Positions 27,813 to 36,431 of a DNA stretch of 64,000 nt are shown here, piece after piece. Position numbers and translations under genes: made by a program. Source of the stretch: Hyphobacterium sp. CCMP332 (GTDB lineage Bacteria > Bacteroidota > Bacteroidia > Cytophagales > CCMP332); NCBI GenBank assembly GCA_014323545.1, contig CP058647.1:124001-188000 (forward strand), in the 5' to 3' direction. A model generated the notes under the pieces. The model had not been told where the DNA came from. It worked only from the letters and a program-made list of their open reading frames with translations, and did no database searches. Positions within the stretch are counted from its first letter, which is position 1; each line of letters starts with the position of its first letter.

Positions 27813-28121
27813 TTATAATATGACCACTGAGTTTTCTTCTCCCGATACAGGGCTTTGAACATATTTATCTGCTTCCCAGTCGTTTTCGTATGATTTCCCA
27901 TCGATTAAATATCTGAATTGATATTCTTTATCTTTTTCCAAAGAGAGTGTTGTTTTGAACTCTCCTGTTTTAAATTTCTTCATGGGATTGGCGTTTGATT
28001 TCCAATCATTGAAATCACCAACCACTGATACTTTCTTTGCTTTGCCTGCTGCTTTTACTGGTAAGGAAAATGTGACCTTACACTCTTTTTTTGTTTTGAA
28101 ATACTGTTTTTTAATTGCCAT
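27813..28121 (-). CDS. CBM48/AMPK-type glycogen-binding domain protein
   Basis: Protein of 102 residues that is essentially one early-set CBM48 (isoamylase N-terminal/AMPK-beta glycogen-binding) domain: KVTFSLPVKAAGKAKKVSVVGDFNDW, GEFKTTLSLEKDKEYQFRYLIDG and a C-terminal NSVVIL strand. An upstream TTG/ATG-containing extension exists, but ATG 28121 starts the domain. It has no catalytic part and no signal peptide, so it probably binds glycogen or a partner enzyme in the cytoplasm. The location among glgB, GH57 and GH31 genes supports a role in alpha-glucan metabolism. Confidence 0.82.
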   Translation of the reverse strand: MAIKKQYFKTKKECKVTFSLPVKAAGKAKKVSVVGDFNDWKSNANPMKKFKTGEFKTTLSLEKDKEYQFRYLIDGKSYENDWEADKYVQSPVSGEENSVVIL

Positions 28122-28244
28122 CGCTAATTTAATTTGACTTTGCAAAACTAGATATAAGTCTGTTCAATTTACAATAATCAGCAGATTATTTAATTGTTAA
28201 CTATTCTCTTTGTGAAGTATTTTTTGTTGAGAGAGATCAAGGAA

Positions 28245-28366
28245 GATATCCCGGATAGTATCCGGGAATAGCTGCGCGATTGAGATACAGGATGATATCC
28301 CGGATTATTTCCGGGAATAGCTGCGCGATTGAGATACAGGATGAGATCCGGGAATAGTAACTGATT
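28245..28366. repeat. Left array of 49-bp palindromic repeat units
   Basis: Two full units start at 28245 and 28294 (49-bp period), and a partial third unit begins near 28343. Each unit contains an imperfect palindrome of the type TCCCGGAT-n-ATCCGGGA followed by a conserved AATAGCTGCGCGATTGAGAT tail. The array ends ATCCGGGAATAG then TAACTG. The same family recurs in the same orientation after the GIY-YIG gene. Confidence 0.8.
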
Positions 28367-28452
28367 CTTGTTGATAATTTTCAAAGGCAATTTGCATATC
28401 AATAAGGCAGGCTCAGAAAAATGTAATTGGTATTTATCAATTAAAAGTCTAT

Positions 28453-28471
28453 CCCCGCATGATATGCGGGG
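28453..28471. repeat. Perfect hairpin upstream of the GIY-YIG gene
   Basis: Inverted repeat CCCCGCAT / ATGCGGGG with a GAT loop, a different sequence from the neighbouring CCCGGAT repeats. It lies about 50 nt before the GIY-YIG start and is a third palindrome in the short region around that gene. Confidence 0.7.
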
Positions 28472-28522
28472 TCTCCTACATATTTTGAAATTTATCAAAT
28501 GCCAATTTCAATATTATTGAGG

Positions 28523-28846
28523 ATGTTTCAGGTGTTTTACGTTTATATCTTGAGCAATAAAAATAATAATGTCCTTTATACAGGCTTTACCAATGACATT
28601 TATAGAAGAACGCTTAAACATAAAAATGGACTGCAAGGGAAGTTTACAAAGACATATAAGGTCAATAAATTAGTTTATTTCGAGTCGCACAATAGTGCCG
28701 ATGAAGCTTTGCATAGGGAATATTTATTGAAACGATGGAAACGGAAATGGAAGAATGAACTGATTGAAAGTATCAACCCTAATTGGCGGGATTTATTTGA
28801 TGATTTTGTGGGTGAGAGAGAGATCCCGGATAATATCCGGGAATAG
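28523..28846 (+). CDS. GIY-YIG single-domain endonuclease
   Basis: Protein of 107 residues consisting of one GIY-YIG nuclease domain: FYVYILSNKNNNVLYTGFTNDIYRR at the N-terminus (GIY-YIG strands and the catalytic arginine), and YFESHNSADEALHREYLLKRWKRKWK with the conserved glutamate in the metal-site helix. A start at 28499 is possible, but ATG 28523 begins the domain. The last codons (REIPDNIRE and the stop) are encoded by the first copy of the CCCGGAT repeat, so the gene and the repeat are physically joined. Small solo GIY-YIG proteins are common in Bacteroidota; some related enzymes are homing or repair nucleases. Confidence 0.85.
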   Translation: MFQVFYVYILSNKNNNVLYTGFTNDIYRRTLKHKNGLQGKFTKTYKVNKLVYFESHNSADEALHREYLLKRWKRKWKNELIESINPNWRDLFDDFVGEREIPDNIRE

Positions 28847-28926
28847 CTGCACGATTGAGACCCCGAATAATTTCCGGGAATAGCTGTATTATTGGAATCA
28901 CGGTTAAAATCCGGGAATAGAAACTG
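28820..28926. repeat. Right array of palindromic repeat units
   Basis: Three degenerate units of the same family as the left array: a near-complete one from about 28820 (ATCCCGGATAATATCCGGGA), a second around 28861-28885 (CCCCGAATAATTTCCGGGA) and a third ending ATCCGGGAATAG at 28920 followed by AAACTG. Orientation is the same as the left array, and both arrays close with the same ATCCGGGAATAG plus nAACTG end. The first unit encodes the C-terminus of the GIY-YIG protein. Confidence 0.8.
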
Positions 28927-28945
28927 GATGGAAAGACGTCAATTA

Positions 28946-31342
28946 TTAGATTCTGATCTTTATTTCATCTTTAACAAAATCAAAGCTTACAAAAGCCAAA
29001 TCTTTAATAATCTTGCTTTTATCCGCAGCATCTTCGAATGGGTCAAAGTTCGATACCGGCTCAATAAAACGGAAATCTTCTTTTTTAACTTTTAATGACT
29101 TCTCTCCAAGCTTAAGCGATTCAGCTTCAAATCCATGTAAATAAAGTTTTGCTGTTTTGAAATCGGATTTATAAGTCCCTTTTTGTTGAGCAATTAAAAG
29201 AGAGGATGCTTTTGGATCATATTGAATATGTCTTAAAGCATAAGCGCCATTGCGATAAGCGTAGGTTTCGCCATCGTCTTCGTAGAGTTCAAATTCCGAA
29301 TTGCTTTTTCCCTTGTACAAATGAAGAATTAACTCCCCATCGTTTTTTTCGGAATTGTTTTGAACTGGATTTTGACCCGGAATTATGGCCCCGGCTTTTA
29401 CAAACACCGGAAGTTTATCGTTTGGACATTCAATTATATACTCCTCTTCTCCTTTGTACTTTTTGTCTGTAAAGAAATCGTACCAGTCGCCCTTGGGCAA
29501 ATACACCTTTAATAAGGATTGATGGGGACCTACCGGACAGACTAAAAGCGACGGCCCGAAGAGGTATTGATTTTGAAATTCTCCTTTAAATATATTTTCA
29601 TCTTGTGGAAAATCCAATAAAAGCGCTTTGTTTAATGGGGACCCATTCTGACTGTGTTGATAAAAACAGGAATAGATATAAGGCATTAATATATACCTCA
29701 GCGTGATGTAATTCCTGGCTATTTCTTCTGCTTCTTCTCCAAAAGACCAGGGTTCCGCATCCCGTGAATTGATCATGGTATGACCGCGATAAAAAGGCGT
29801 AAAAGCACCCAAAGCAATCCATCTTCTGAAAAGTGGAATATCCGATTCTCCAATAAATCCACCGATGTCATTTCCTGAAAAGGGTACTCCGGCCAATCCC
29901 AATTGAGTAATGAGTCGAGCGCCCAAAAATAAATGATCCTCATTGGAAACATTGTCGCCTGTCCATACTGCTGCATAACGCTGTATACCCGAAAAAGCTG
30001 ATCTTGTCAGTACAAAGGGTCGCTTTCCAGCCAAAGCCTGCTCAGCACCTTCAAAAGTAGAACGCGCCATTTGCATACCGTAAATATTATGTGCCAGCTT
30101 GTGATTTCCCTTGTGTCCATCGTATTCAAATTCTACAAGGTCAGGTACATTCTTGCCCCAAACGGCCGGCTCGTTCATATCATTCCAGAATCCGTCAATG
30201 CCATCTTCTACCAGGTTTTTAAAATAATTGGCCCACCATTTTCTCGCTTTTTCCTTTGTGAAATCAGGAAAGTATATTTTTCCGGGCCAGGCTTCACCCG
30301 AATATTTTTCACCATCCGGGTATTTTAAAAATACATTTTCCTTTATCCCTTCTTCCATTACAGCATAACCCTTTTCTATTTTAACACCGGGATCGATGAT
30401 GACGACTACTTTAAAACCCTTCTTTTTTAATAAGGAAAGCATTTCTCGGGCTTGAGCAAAGCGCTCCGGATGCCATGTAAACACTTTATAGGCATCCATA
30501 TAATGGATATCCAAATAAAGTACATCAGCCGGGATTTGTCGGTCTCTAAAATTCTCTGCCAGATTCAATAATTCGCTTGCCGGGTAATAAGAATACCTGC
30601 ATTGCTGATAACCCAGACTCCATTTGGGTGGAATTGATGTAAATCCGGTCAATTGACAATACTGTTTTAGTATTTCTGAAGGATCATCGGAATGAAAGAA
30701 ATAATAGTTTAATTGGCCTCTTTCAGCTTTAAAAAAACTAAAGCGGTGATTGGATGCACCAAAATTGAAAGTGGTTTTTGAACTGTTGTCGAGAAATATT
30801 CCATACCAGTTCTTTGCGTTTTTTGCAAAATAAAAGGGTGTGGAAGTATAGAGCGGATCGGTATCCGAATGATAACCAAATTCATCGGTATTCCAGTGCT
30901 GATACTGTCTGCCAGCCTTGTTTAAAGGTCCGGTCTTCTCTCCCATTCCGGTAAAAATCTCACCCTTGTTCAGGCTTTTATAATTACAAACCTCCTCCCC
31001 ATCCCAGGCGATACCGAAAGCGGGCTCATCTGAATTGATGATAGTTCCATCCTTTTTAATAAAAGATACTCTCACAGGAAACTTGCTTACACGTGTATCA
31101 AAATATTGATTATGCAGAATTAGTTCTTTTTTGTTTTCGGAAGCAATGCTAATTGACTTTCTTTCTGAATTATTCACTGCATAGGAAAAATCATTAAAAT
31201 CTTCCTCATTTCTAGCCGCCTGAACTCTTAGGGCCCCAAATTCCATTTCCCCAATGCGAATTTTTCCGTTGTCAGTATATAAAATGATGAAATTATCTTC
31301 AAGCTCGTGTCGGATATAATTACCTATTGATTGATGCGCCAT
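28946..31342 (-). CDS. Glycoside hydrolase family 31 alpha-glucosidase
   Basis: Protein of 798 residues with an N-terminal beta sandwich (about 1-240), the GH31 barrel and two C-terminal beta domains. Diagnostic motifs: WSLGYQQCRYSYYP, DVLYLDIHYMDAYKVFTWHPERF, nucleophile D388 in FWNDMNEP, AAVWTGDN(V/S) with the acid/base aspartate region, and GNDIGGF. The family removes terminal alpha-linked glucose from oligosaccharides. No signal peptide is visible, so it is probably cytoplasmic and part of the alpha-glucan set with glgB, GH57 and the CBM48 protein. Confidence 0.93.
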   Translation of the reverse strand: MAHQSIGNYIRHELEDNFIILYTDNGKIRIGEMEFGALRVQAARNEEDFNDFSYAVNNSERKSISIASENKKELILHNQYFDTRVSKFPVRVSFIKKDGTIINSDEPAFGIAWDGEEVCNYKSLNKGEIFTGMGEKTGPLNKAGRQYQHWNTDEFGYHSDTDPLYTSTPFYFAKNAKNWYGIFLDNSSKTTFNFGASNHRFSFFKAERGQLNYYFFHSDDPSEILKQYCQLTGFTSIPPKWSLGYQQCRYSYYPASELLNLAENFRDRQIPADVLYLDIHYMDAYKVFTWHPERFAQAREMLSLLKKKGFKVVVIIDPGVKIEKGYAVMEEGIKENVFLKYPDGEKYSGEAWPGKIYFPDFTKEKARKWWANYFKNLVEDGIDGFWNDMNEPAVWGKNVPDLVEFEYDGHKGNHKLAHNIYGMQMARSTFEGAEQALAGKRPFVLTRSAFSGIQRYAAVWTGDNVSNEDHLFLGARLITQLGLAGVPFSGNDIGGFIGESDIPLFRRWIALGAFTPFYRGHTMINSRDAEPWSFGEEAEEIARNYITLRYILMPYIYSCFYQHSQNGSPLNKALLLDFPQDENIFKGEFQNQYLFGPSLLVCPVGPHQSLLKVYLPKGDWYDFFTDKKYKGEEEYIIECPNDKLPVFVKAGAIIPGQNPVQNNSEKNDGELILHLYKGKSNSEFELYEDDGETYAYRNGAYALRHIQYDPKASSLLIAQQKGTYKSDFKTAKLYLHGFEAESLKLGEKSLKVKKEDFRFIEPVSNFDPFEDAADKSKIIKDLAFVSFDFVKDEIKIRI

Positions 31343-31482
31343 ATGATGCTAATAAAGCGGGCAAATTACGTAAATTATTAGCTTCTTACAGTCCATTAAT
31401 TTTATCCTTTTTTTGAAGTTTAAAAGAGAGCAAAAGATAGCTTGTCTTTTTTTTAAAATCTAAACTGCTCCATTTCGAGGAA

Positions 31483-32370
31483 TTATTTATTAATTATCAA
31501 CTTATAACCCACTCCTCGAATATTCACGATTTTTAAATCCGGGTCCAAATTCAATTTTTTCCTAAGTTTCGATATAAAGACATCGAGGGTTCGACCGATG
31601 TAATCGCCTTCATCCGACCATATTTTTGATAAAATACTTTCTTTTTCCACGGTGGAGTTTGCATTGCTGTAAAGCAAATCAAGTAAATCTGCTTCCTTTG
31701 AGGTGAGTTCTATCTTTTTTCCTTTATACCTGAGCTCGGTGTGCTGCTTATCAAACTGATACTTTCCCAAAGCGATCAAATGGTTTGTTTTTTTGGCATT
31801 TTTTTGATAGTACCAAAGAAGACCGAAAAATATCACCAATGAAAGTGGAATGAATATTAAAAAGAGTTTGGATTTATCTTTATCAATTCCCGCCTGAATG
31901 CTATCTTCCTTTGAAATTGGATCAATGATGGCTCCTTTTGTTAAGGTAAATAGCAATTCATAACAGCCCTTCGGCTGCAGTCGGGACTGACAGGGTACGA
32001 TGCTCGACGCTTTTTCCTCTTCTATTTGAAAACTGTAAACCACTTCCCTGCTTTCACAGTTTTCTACCTCCAGTATATACGACTCAGCCAGATTGGTCTC
32101 TGCAACAAATGAATCGATTACGCTGGACAAAACTTCGGGATCATAGGAAATGGCATTTTCAAAACGAATGCGGTATTTCCCATTTTCCTCGAGAATGGGC
32201 AAGACCCTTGATGTGCTGTCTCCGCTGCTTAACAAAACCTGATGGCCGATCATTCTCAGGGCAACTTTTATATGTTTTTGATCATAGTTATTGTTTGCAT
32301 CTACTTCTTTGTAAATCAAAAAGAGAGCTAATACCAGGAAGAGCAAAACGTATTTCCTTAGGGATTGCAT
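31483..32370 (-). CDS. Membrane-bound winged-helix transcription regulator (ToxR-like layout)
   Basis: Protein of 295 residues with an N-terminal signal/anchor (about 7-24), a periplasmic domain of about 145 residues containing two cysteines within CESREVVYSF and CYELLF regions, one membrane helix (LFLIFIPLSLVIFFGLLWYY, about 171-190) and a C-terminal OmpR/PhoB winged helix (KIELTSKEADLLDLLYSN ... VFISKLRKKL ... IVNIRGVGYKL). It has no receiver domain. The DNA-binding domain is thus on the C-terminal side of a membrane helix, so the signal is read in the periplasm. It diverges from an exported TonB-C-like gene; three TTACAT repeats lie in the shared promoter region. Confidence 0.82.
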   Translation of the reverse strand: MQSLRKYVLLFLVLALFLIYKEVDANNNYDQKHIKVALRMIGHQVLLSSGDSTSRVLPILEENGKYRIRFENAISYDPEVLSSVIDSFVAETNLAESYILEVENCESREVVYSFQIEEEKASSIVPCQSRLQPKGCYELLFTLTKGAIIDPISKEDSIQAGIDKDKSKLFLIFIPLSLVIFFGLLWYYQKNAKKTNHLIALGKYQFDKQHTELRYKGKKIELTSKEADLLDLLYSNANSTVEKESILSKIWSDEGDYIGRTLDVFISKLRKKLNLDPDLKIVNIRGVGYKLIINK

Positions 32371-32409
32371 AGTGTAAAACTACCCGAATCTTGTTTAATT
32401 TATATTGAT

Positions 32410-32436
32410 TTACATAAAATTTACATCATTTTACAT
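32410..32436. promoter_or_regulatory. Three phased TTACAT direct repeats, candidate operator
   Basis: TTACAT occurs at 32410, 32421 and 32431, that is every 11 and 10 bp, on one face of the helix. The site is in the 125-nt divergent region between the winged-helix regulator and the gene at 32496. OmpR/PhoB-type proteins bind direct repeats with this spacing, so this is a plausible site for the neighbouring regulator. The arrangement is seen; the binding is inferred. Confidence 0.5.
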
Positions 32437-32495
32437 TGCTTAACAGTCTCTAGGGGCCGGAATACATAGATTTGATTCAAACAATTCAAAAAACG

Positions 32496-33299
32496 ATGAA
32501 AAAGCTATTCATAAACATTGGCATTATAATTCCTGTATTAAGCATTTGCTTTTTTGGCTTTAACTTATTTGGAAATAATCCGAAAGTTCAGAAAAATGAA
32601 GCCTGTTGTATTCCACAGCAAAATGTAAATCAAAGTCTTTATCCTGTTATGAATGAGCCCAATCCCGACTTTGGCTATGGCCTGGGTACTCGCTTTAATA
32701 ATAACTTAAGCTTAGATCAAATCAGAGCGGCGAAAACCGTAAACGATCTTATCCCGGACAATAAGGGAAAAATCTTTCATTCATTTGAAAATGTACAGGT
32801 ATCCGTATTTGGGGAATCGGGAGAAATCACGGAAGCATCCAATGGTAAAATGCTAAGCGCATCCCAATTGGCGCTCTTAAAAACCTTGAAGTATTCATCC
32901 GATTTTAATATACATGCTCAATGTAAAAGAATAATAGAGGGCGAAGAAAATGCGATAGATTACAATCTGGTTTATTATATCACGGTGGTTCCCGAACAGC
33001 AAGCCGAATATATAGAGGGCAAAGAAAAATTAATTGAATACCTGAAAAGTAACAGCATTAACAGAACTTCTGAAATTGGTAAAAACGAATTGAAATCCGG
33101 CATGTTGCACTTTGTTGTGAGCACCGAAGGTTCGATTGAAAATATCAGAATGGCTTCTTCCTGTGGGCTTGAATCGCTCGATGATAAAATGAAAGAACTG
33201 ATTCTATCCACTTCAGGGCAATGGAAAAGCGCCAAAAACTCTAAATCAGAACCCGTTGAACAAGAATTGGTCTATTTCTATGGGATGATTGGATGTTAG
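32496..33299 (+). CDS. Exported protein with TonB C-terminal-like domain
   Basis: Protein of about 267 residues. ATG 32496 (MKKLFINIGIIIPVLSICFFGF) gives a signal peptide or N-terminal anchor and is preferred to the in-frame TTG at 32472. The C-terminal about 75 residues (SGMLHFVVSTEGSIENIRMASSCGLESLDDKMKELI ... QWKSAKN) follow the TonB_C pattern (F-V-x-x-x-G, s-c-G-x-x-L-D, W-x-x-A). No proline-rich spacer is visible. It is divergent from the membrane regulator with repeats between them and is likely its target. It may sense or transmit envelope state; function unknown. Confidence 0.65.
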   Translation: MKKLFINIGIIIPVLSICFFGFNLFGNNPKVQKNEACCIPQQNVNQSLYPVMNEPNPDFGYGLGTRFNNNLSLDQIRAAKTVNDLIPDNKGKIFHSFENVQVSVFGESGEITEASNGKMLSASQLALLKTLKYSSDFNIHAQCKRIIEGEENAIDYNLVYYITVVPEQQAEYIEGKEKLIEYLKSNSINRTSEIGKNELKSGMLHFVVSTEGSIENIRMASSCGLESLDDKMKELILSTSGQWKSAKNSKSEPVEQELVYFYGMIGC

Positions 33300-33479
33300 T
33301 ATTGATTATTTAATTGGAGAAGCTTATTTAGCCAAATCTCATTCTTTTAAGCAAATTTTCCTTAATTTCATCAAGGAATTTCCACGCTCCAGGGTGCTTT
33401 CATAACCGTATCCGGTAAAGAAAGATTTTGCTTATATCTGAAAAATGCCTCCGGTTTTTTTAATTCAATTTTCAGTCCC

Positions 33480-34028
33480 ATGAAAAGCCCAATAATACTT
33501 CTCATTCTTAGCCTGATCTCATTTAATATTCATGCCCAAGGATCATTGGAACTAAATCTTTCTGTAGGTGGCACCTTTGTGGACATCGATGCGATTATTG
33601 AAGAAGATGAAATTGCCGGAACTTTTGCCACGGACTGGAGCACTTTTAATTACGGTTTTGGCGGGCAATTCGTATTTGCCTCTGTCAGCAATATTGGTTT
33701 TGGTACTGAGATCATGTATCAGTATTTGTATTGGTACTCGGTCAGTGTGCCTTTTGGATCGCAACGCATTTACCGGGAATACGATGTTTCCTGTACGAGA
33801 ATTACACCTTTTATCAGAATCGGTTCCAATAACATGTTTTCACTTGATCTGGGACCTGAATTAAATTTTATCGATGGGATGACCCTTGGATTCCTAATTT
33901 CAGGTAATTATTATATTCCTATATCTGATAAAGTAGCTATTCCAATTAAATTGAGAGCTGATATTGTCAAAAACATCGGCATGCTCTATCCTCTTTCTTT
34001 AACTACGGGTTTGAGAATAAATCTCTGA
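33480..34028 (+). CDS. Outer-membrane beta-barrel protein
   Basis: Protein of 182 residues with a signal peptide (MKSPIILLILSLISFNIHAQ) and a mature part of alternating hydrophobic/polar strands rich in Gly, Tyr and Phe (GSLELNLSVGGTFVDID, GFGTEIMYQYLYWYSVSV, CTRITPFIRIGSN, FSLDLGPELNFID), ending TTGLRINL. This fits a small porin-like or OmpA-barrel-like protein. It ends just before a strong bidirectional terminator. Ligand or role unknown. Confidence 0.7.
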   Translation: MKSPIILLILSLISFNIHAQGSLELNLSVGGTFVDIDAIIEEDEIAGTFATDWSTFNYGFGGQFVFASVSNIGFGTEIMYQYLYWYSVSVPFGSQRIYREYDVSCTRITPFIRIGSNNMFSLDLGPELNFIDGMTLGFLISGNYYIPISDKVAIPIKLRADIVKNIGMLYPLSLTTGLRINL

Positions 34029-34069
34029 GCATTGCAATACGCAAACTGCATTTAATGCAATCAAAAAAA

Positions 34070-34113
34070 AAATCCCCGTCCAGAATCTACTATGTAGCAT
34101 TAGACGGGGATTT
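34070..34113. terminator. Bidirectional rho-independent terminator
   Basis: Perfect 11-bp stem AAATCCCCGTC / GACGGGGATTT with a loop of 22 nt that itself contains CTAC/GTAG, and with A-run and T-rich flanks. It separates the convergent barrel and M3 peptidase genes. Confidence 0.9.
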
Positions 34114-34132
34114 CTCTTTTAAGATCTATTTA

Positions 34133-36277
34133 TTAACCTTCTTCACTGACAGGAAAACCTCTGTCTCTCATCAAGGCTTCGATTTTGGCATCGCGGCCTC
34201 TAAACAAGCGATAGGCTTCTGCGGGTTCTATGGCATTTCTTGGAGCAAAGAGGTATTCGACCAATTTTCCTGCCAATTCTTTATCGTAAAAACCACCGGG
34301 AGCTTCTGCAAATGCTTCGGCTGCGTCGGCAGTGAGCACATCGGCCCACATGTATCCGTAATAGGCGGTCGCATAACCTTCGCCTGAAAAGACATGTCCA
34401 AAATGTGGCGTTCTGTGTCGCATTACCAATTCCTCTGGCATATTCAATGCCTCAAGCTGTTCTCTTTCAAAGGCATCCGGATCAATTCCTTCGGGATCTG
34501 CCAAATGAAATTTCATATCCATTATGGCCGAGGCTAAATACTCGGTGGTAGAAAATCCCTGGTTAAAAGTACCGGCATTATTGATTTTCTGTACCAGCTC
34601 TGCCGGGATGGGTTCGCCTGTTTCATGATGCACCAAATAATTGTTGATCACTTCATCGGTAGACAACCATCTTTCTAATAGCTGGGATTGAAACTCTGTA
34701 TAATCCCGTACTCCTCCATTCAGAGTTGGGTATTTCACATTTGAAGACAATGCATGCAGAGCATGACCAAATTCGTGAAAAAACGTAGTGGCATCATCCC
34801 AGGAAACAAGTAAGGCTTCTCCCGGTGCAGGCTTTACAAAGTTTGAATTGTTAGTAGATAATACATTTTCCGGACCGTTAAAGGTAGTATGCCCTCTGAA
34901 TGTCATGGCCCAGGCCCCTGAGCGTTTGCCTTGTCGGGCATAGGGATCCAAATACCACAAACCTATGTTTTCGCCAGTGCTTTTATCATTGACTTCCCAG
35001 ACTTTTACATCTTCGTGAAACACGGGCACCTTGCCTTCTTCCACGGGTTTGAATTCAAAATTGAACAATTCACCGGCCACATAATGCATGGCATCGGTTA
35101 ATTTATCGAGCTGAAGGTATTGCTTTACTTCTTCCGAATTGAGATCGTATTTGGCTTTTCTCACCTTTTCGGCATAAAAGCGATAATCCCAGGGTTCAAT
35201 TGTAATGTTATCTCCATTGGCATCGGCGATGGCCTGCATATCGGCTACCTCTTCTTCCACTCTGGCAATGGCCGCGGGCCAAACCGCTTCCATTAGCGCA
35301 ATGGCATTCTCGGGTTTCTTGGCCATTCTGTCCTGCAATCGCCATTCGGCATAATTTTCATAACCGAGAATTTGTACTTTTTCCCGTCTCAATTTTAATA
35401 TTTCAGATATCAAGGCATTGTTGTCGTACTCATCGCCATTGTCTCCCCTGGAATAATAATTGGTCCATACCTGCTTGCGCAATTCGCGCTCCGTGCTATA
35501 GGTAAGAAATGGATCCATGGAAGATCGCGTATTTACAATGGCGTATTCGCCTTCCCTGCCATTATCGGCTGCTATTTTGGCCGCAGACTTGATAAAACCT
35601 TCGGATAAGCCTCCCAATTGATCTTCCTTCAAATAGGTGATGTAGTTTTCTTCATCGTGCAATACATTATTTGAAAATTTGGTGTAAAGACTCGATAATT
35701 CCTTATTGATGGCTGCGTATTTTTCCTTGTCTTCAGGACTCAATTCCGCGCCGTTCATTGCAAATCGATTATAGATCAATTCCACTAATCTTTGCTGATC
35801 ATCCTCCAGCGGATTTTCCTGAGAAGCATCATAAACCGTCTTTATTCTGTTAAAGAGTTTTTCATTCTGTGTGATTTTTGAACTGAATTCGGAATACAGG
35901 GGGGCTATTTCTTCCTGAATGGCCCTGAATTCAGGAGAGGAAAGATTAGCACTGAAAATACTGTAATAAGAACTGGCCCGGTCCAGTTCCGCACCTGATT
36001 TCTCCATTTCCACGATGGTATTCTCAAAAGTAGCTTCTTCAGGATTATTGGCAATGGCTTCAATTTCTTCAAGATTCATTTCCATGCCTTTAACCATGGC
36101 TTCCCGGACATCTTCCAGTTTCATTTTGTCAAAGGCAGGAACGCCACCGTAGGGCCCTGTCCATTCCATTAATAAAGGATTATCAATCATCTTTTCTTCT
36201 TTTGGCTCCTGCTTAGTACAAGCGGCGATTATTGATAATAGAATAAGTAATAAAAATGTTCCCAAATAATTTTTCAT
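34133..36277 (-). CDS. dcp: M3 family peptidyl-dipeptidase lipoprotein (Dcp-like)
   Basis: Zinc metallopeptidase of 714 residues with a lipoprotein signal peptide (lipobox IIAAC). The active site is HEFGH: H501 and H505 are zinc ligands and E502 the general base, in FFHEFGHALHALSSNVKYP. The helical N-terminal half and the YTEFQSQLLERW and GYATAYYGYMWADVL segments are typical of M3 peptidyl-dipeptidases that release dipeptides from peptide C-termini. Being lipid-anchored it acts in the periplasm or at the cell surface. It is a single gene flanked by terminators. Confidence 0.92.
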   Translation of the reverse strand: MKNYLGTFLLLILLSIIAACTKQEPKEEKMIDNPLLMEWTGPYGGVPAFDKMKLEDVREAMVKGMEMNLEEIEAIANNPEEATFENTIVEMEKSGAELDRASSYYSIFSANLSSPEFRAIQEEIAPLYSEFSSKITQNEKLFNRIKTVYDASQENPLEDDQQRLVELIYNRFAMNGAELSPEDKEKYAAINKELSSLYTKFSNNVLHDEENYITYLKEDQLGGLSEGFIKSAAKIAADNGREGEYAIVNTRSSMDPFLTYSTERELRKQVWTNYYSRGDNGDEYDNNALISEILKLRREKVQILGYENYAEWRLQDRMAKKPENAIALMEAVWPAAIARVEEEVADMQAIADANGDNITIEPWDYRFYAEKVRKAKYDLNSEEVKQYLQLDKLTDAMHYVAGELFNFEFKPVEEGKVPVFHEDVKVWEVNDKSTGENIGLWYLDPYARQGKRSGAWAMTFRGHTTFNGPENVLSTNNSNFVKPAPGEALLVSWDDATTFFHEFGHALHALSSNVKYPTLNGGVRDYTEFQSQLLERWLSTDEVINNYLVHHETGEPIPAELVQKINNAGTFNQGFSTTEYLASAIMDMKFHLADPEGIDPDAFEREQLEALNMPEELVMRHRTPHFGHVFSGEGYATAYYGYMWADVLTADAAEAFAEAPGGFYDKELAGKLVEYLFAPRNAIEPAEAYRLFRGRDAKIEALMRDRGFPVSEEG

Positions 36278-36431
36278 GATAATTTTTTGTTAAAGACTGA
36301 TTGAAGAATTTGATGCGAAATGCAATTGAATATGGATTGGCGCTATTTTCTCAATAAATTGTACAGCAAATAATGCCCGAAAATAAGTAAATCAAACTAT
36401 TTATTGCCAAAAGGCTGAAATAATATGATAA

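Noticed and set aside
28245-28366. Possible CRISPR-like array (49-bp units)
   Set aside because: Only two full units, contiguous without spacers, each containing its own palindrome; no cas genes in the window.
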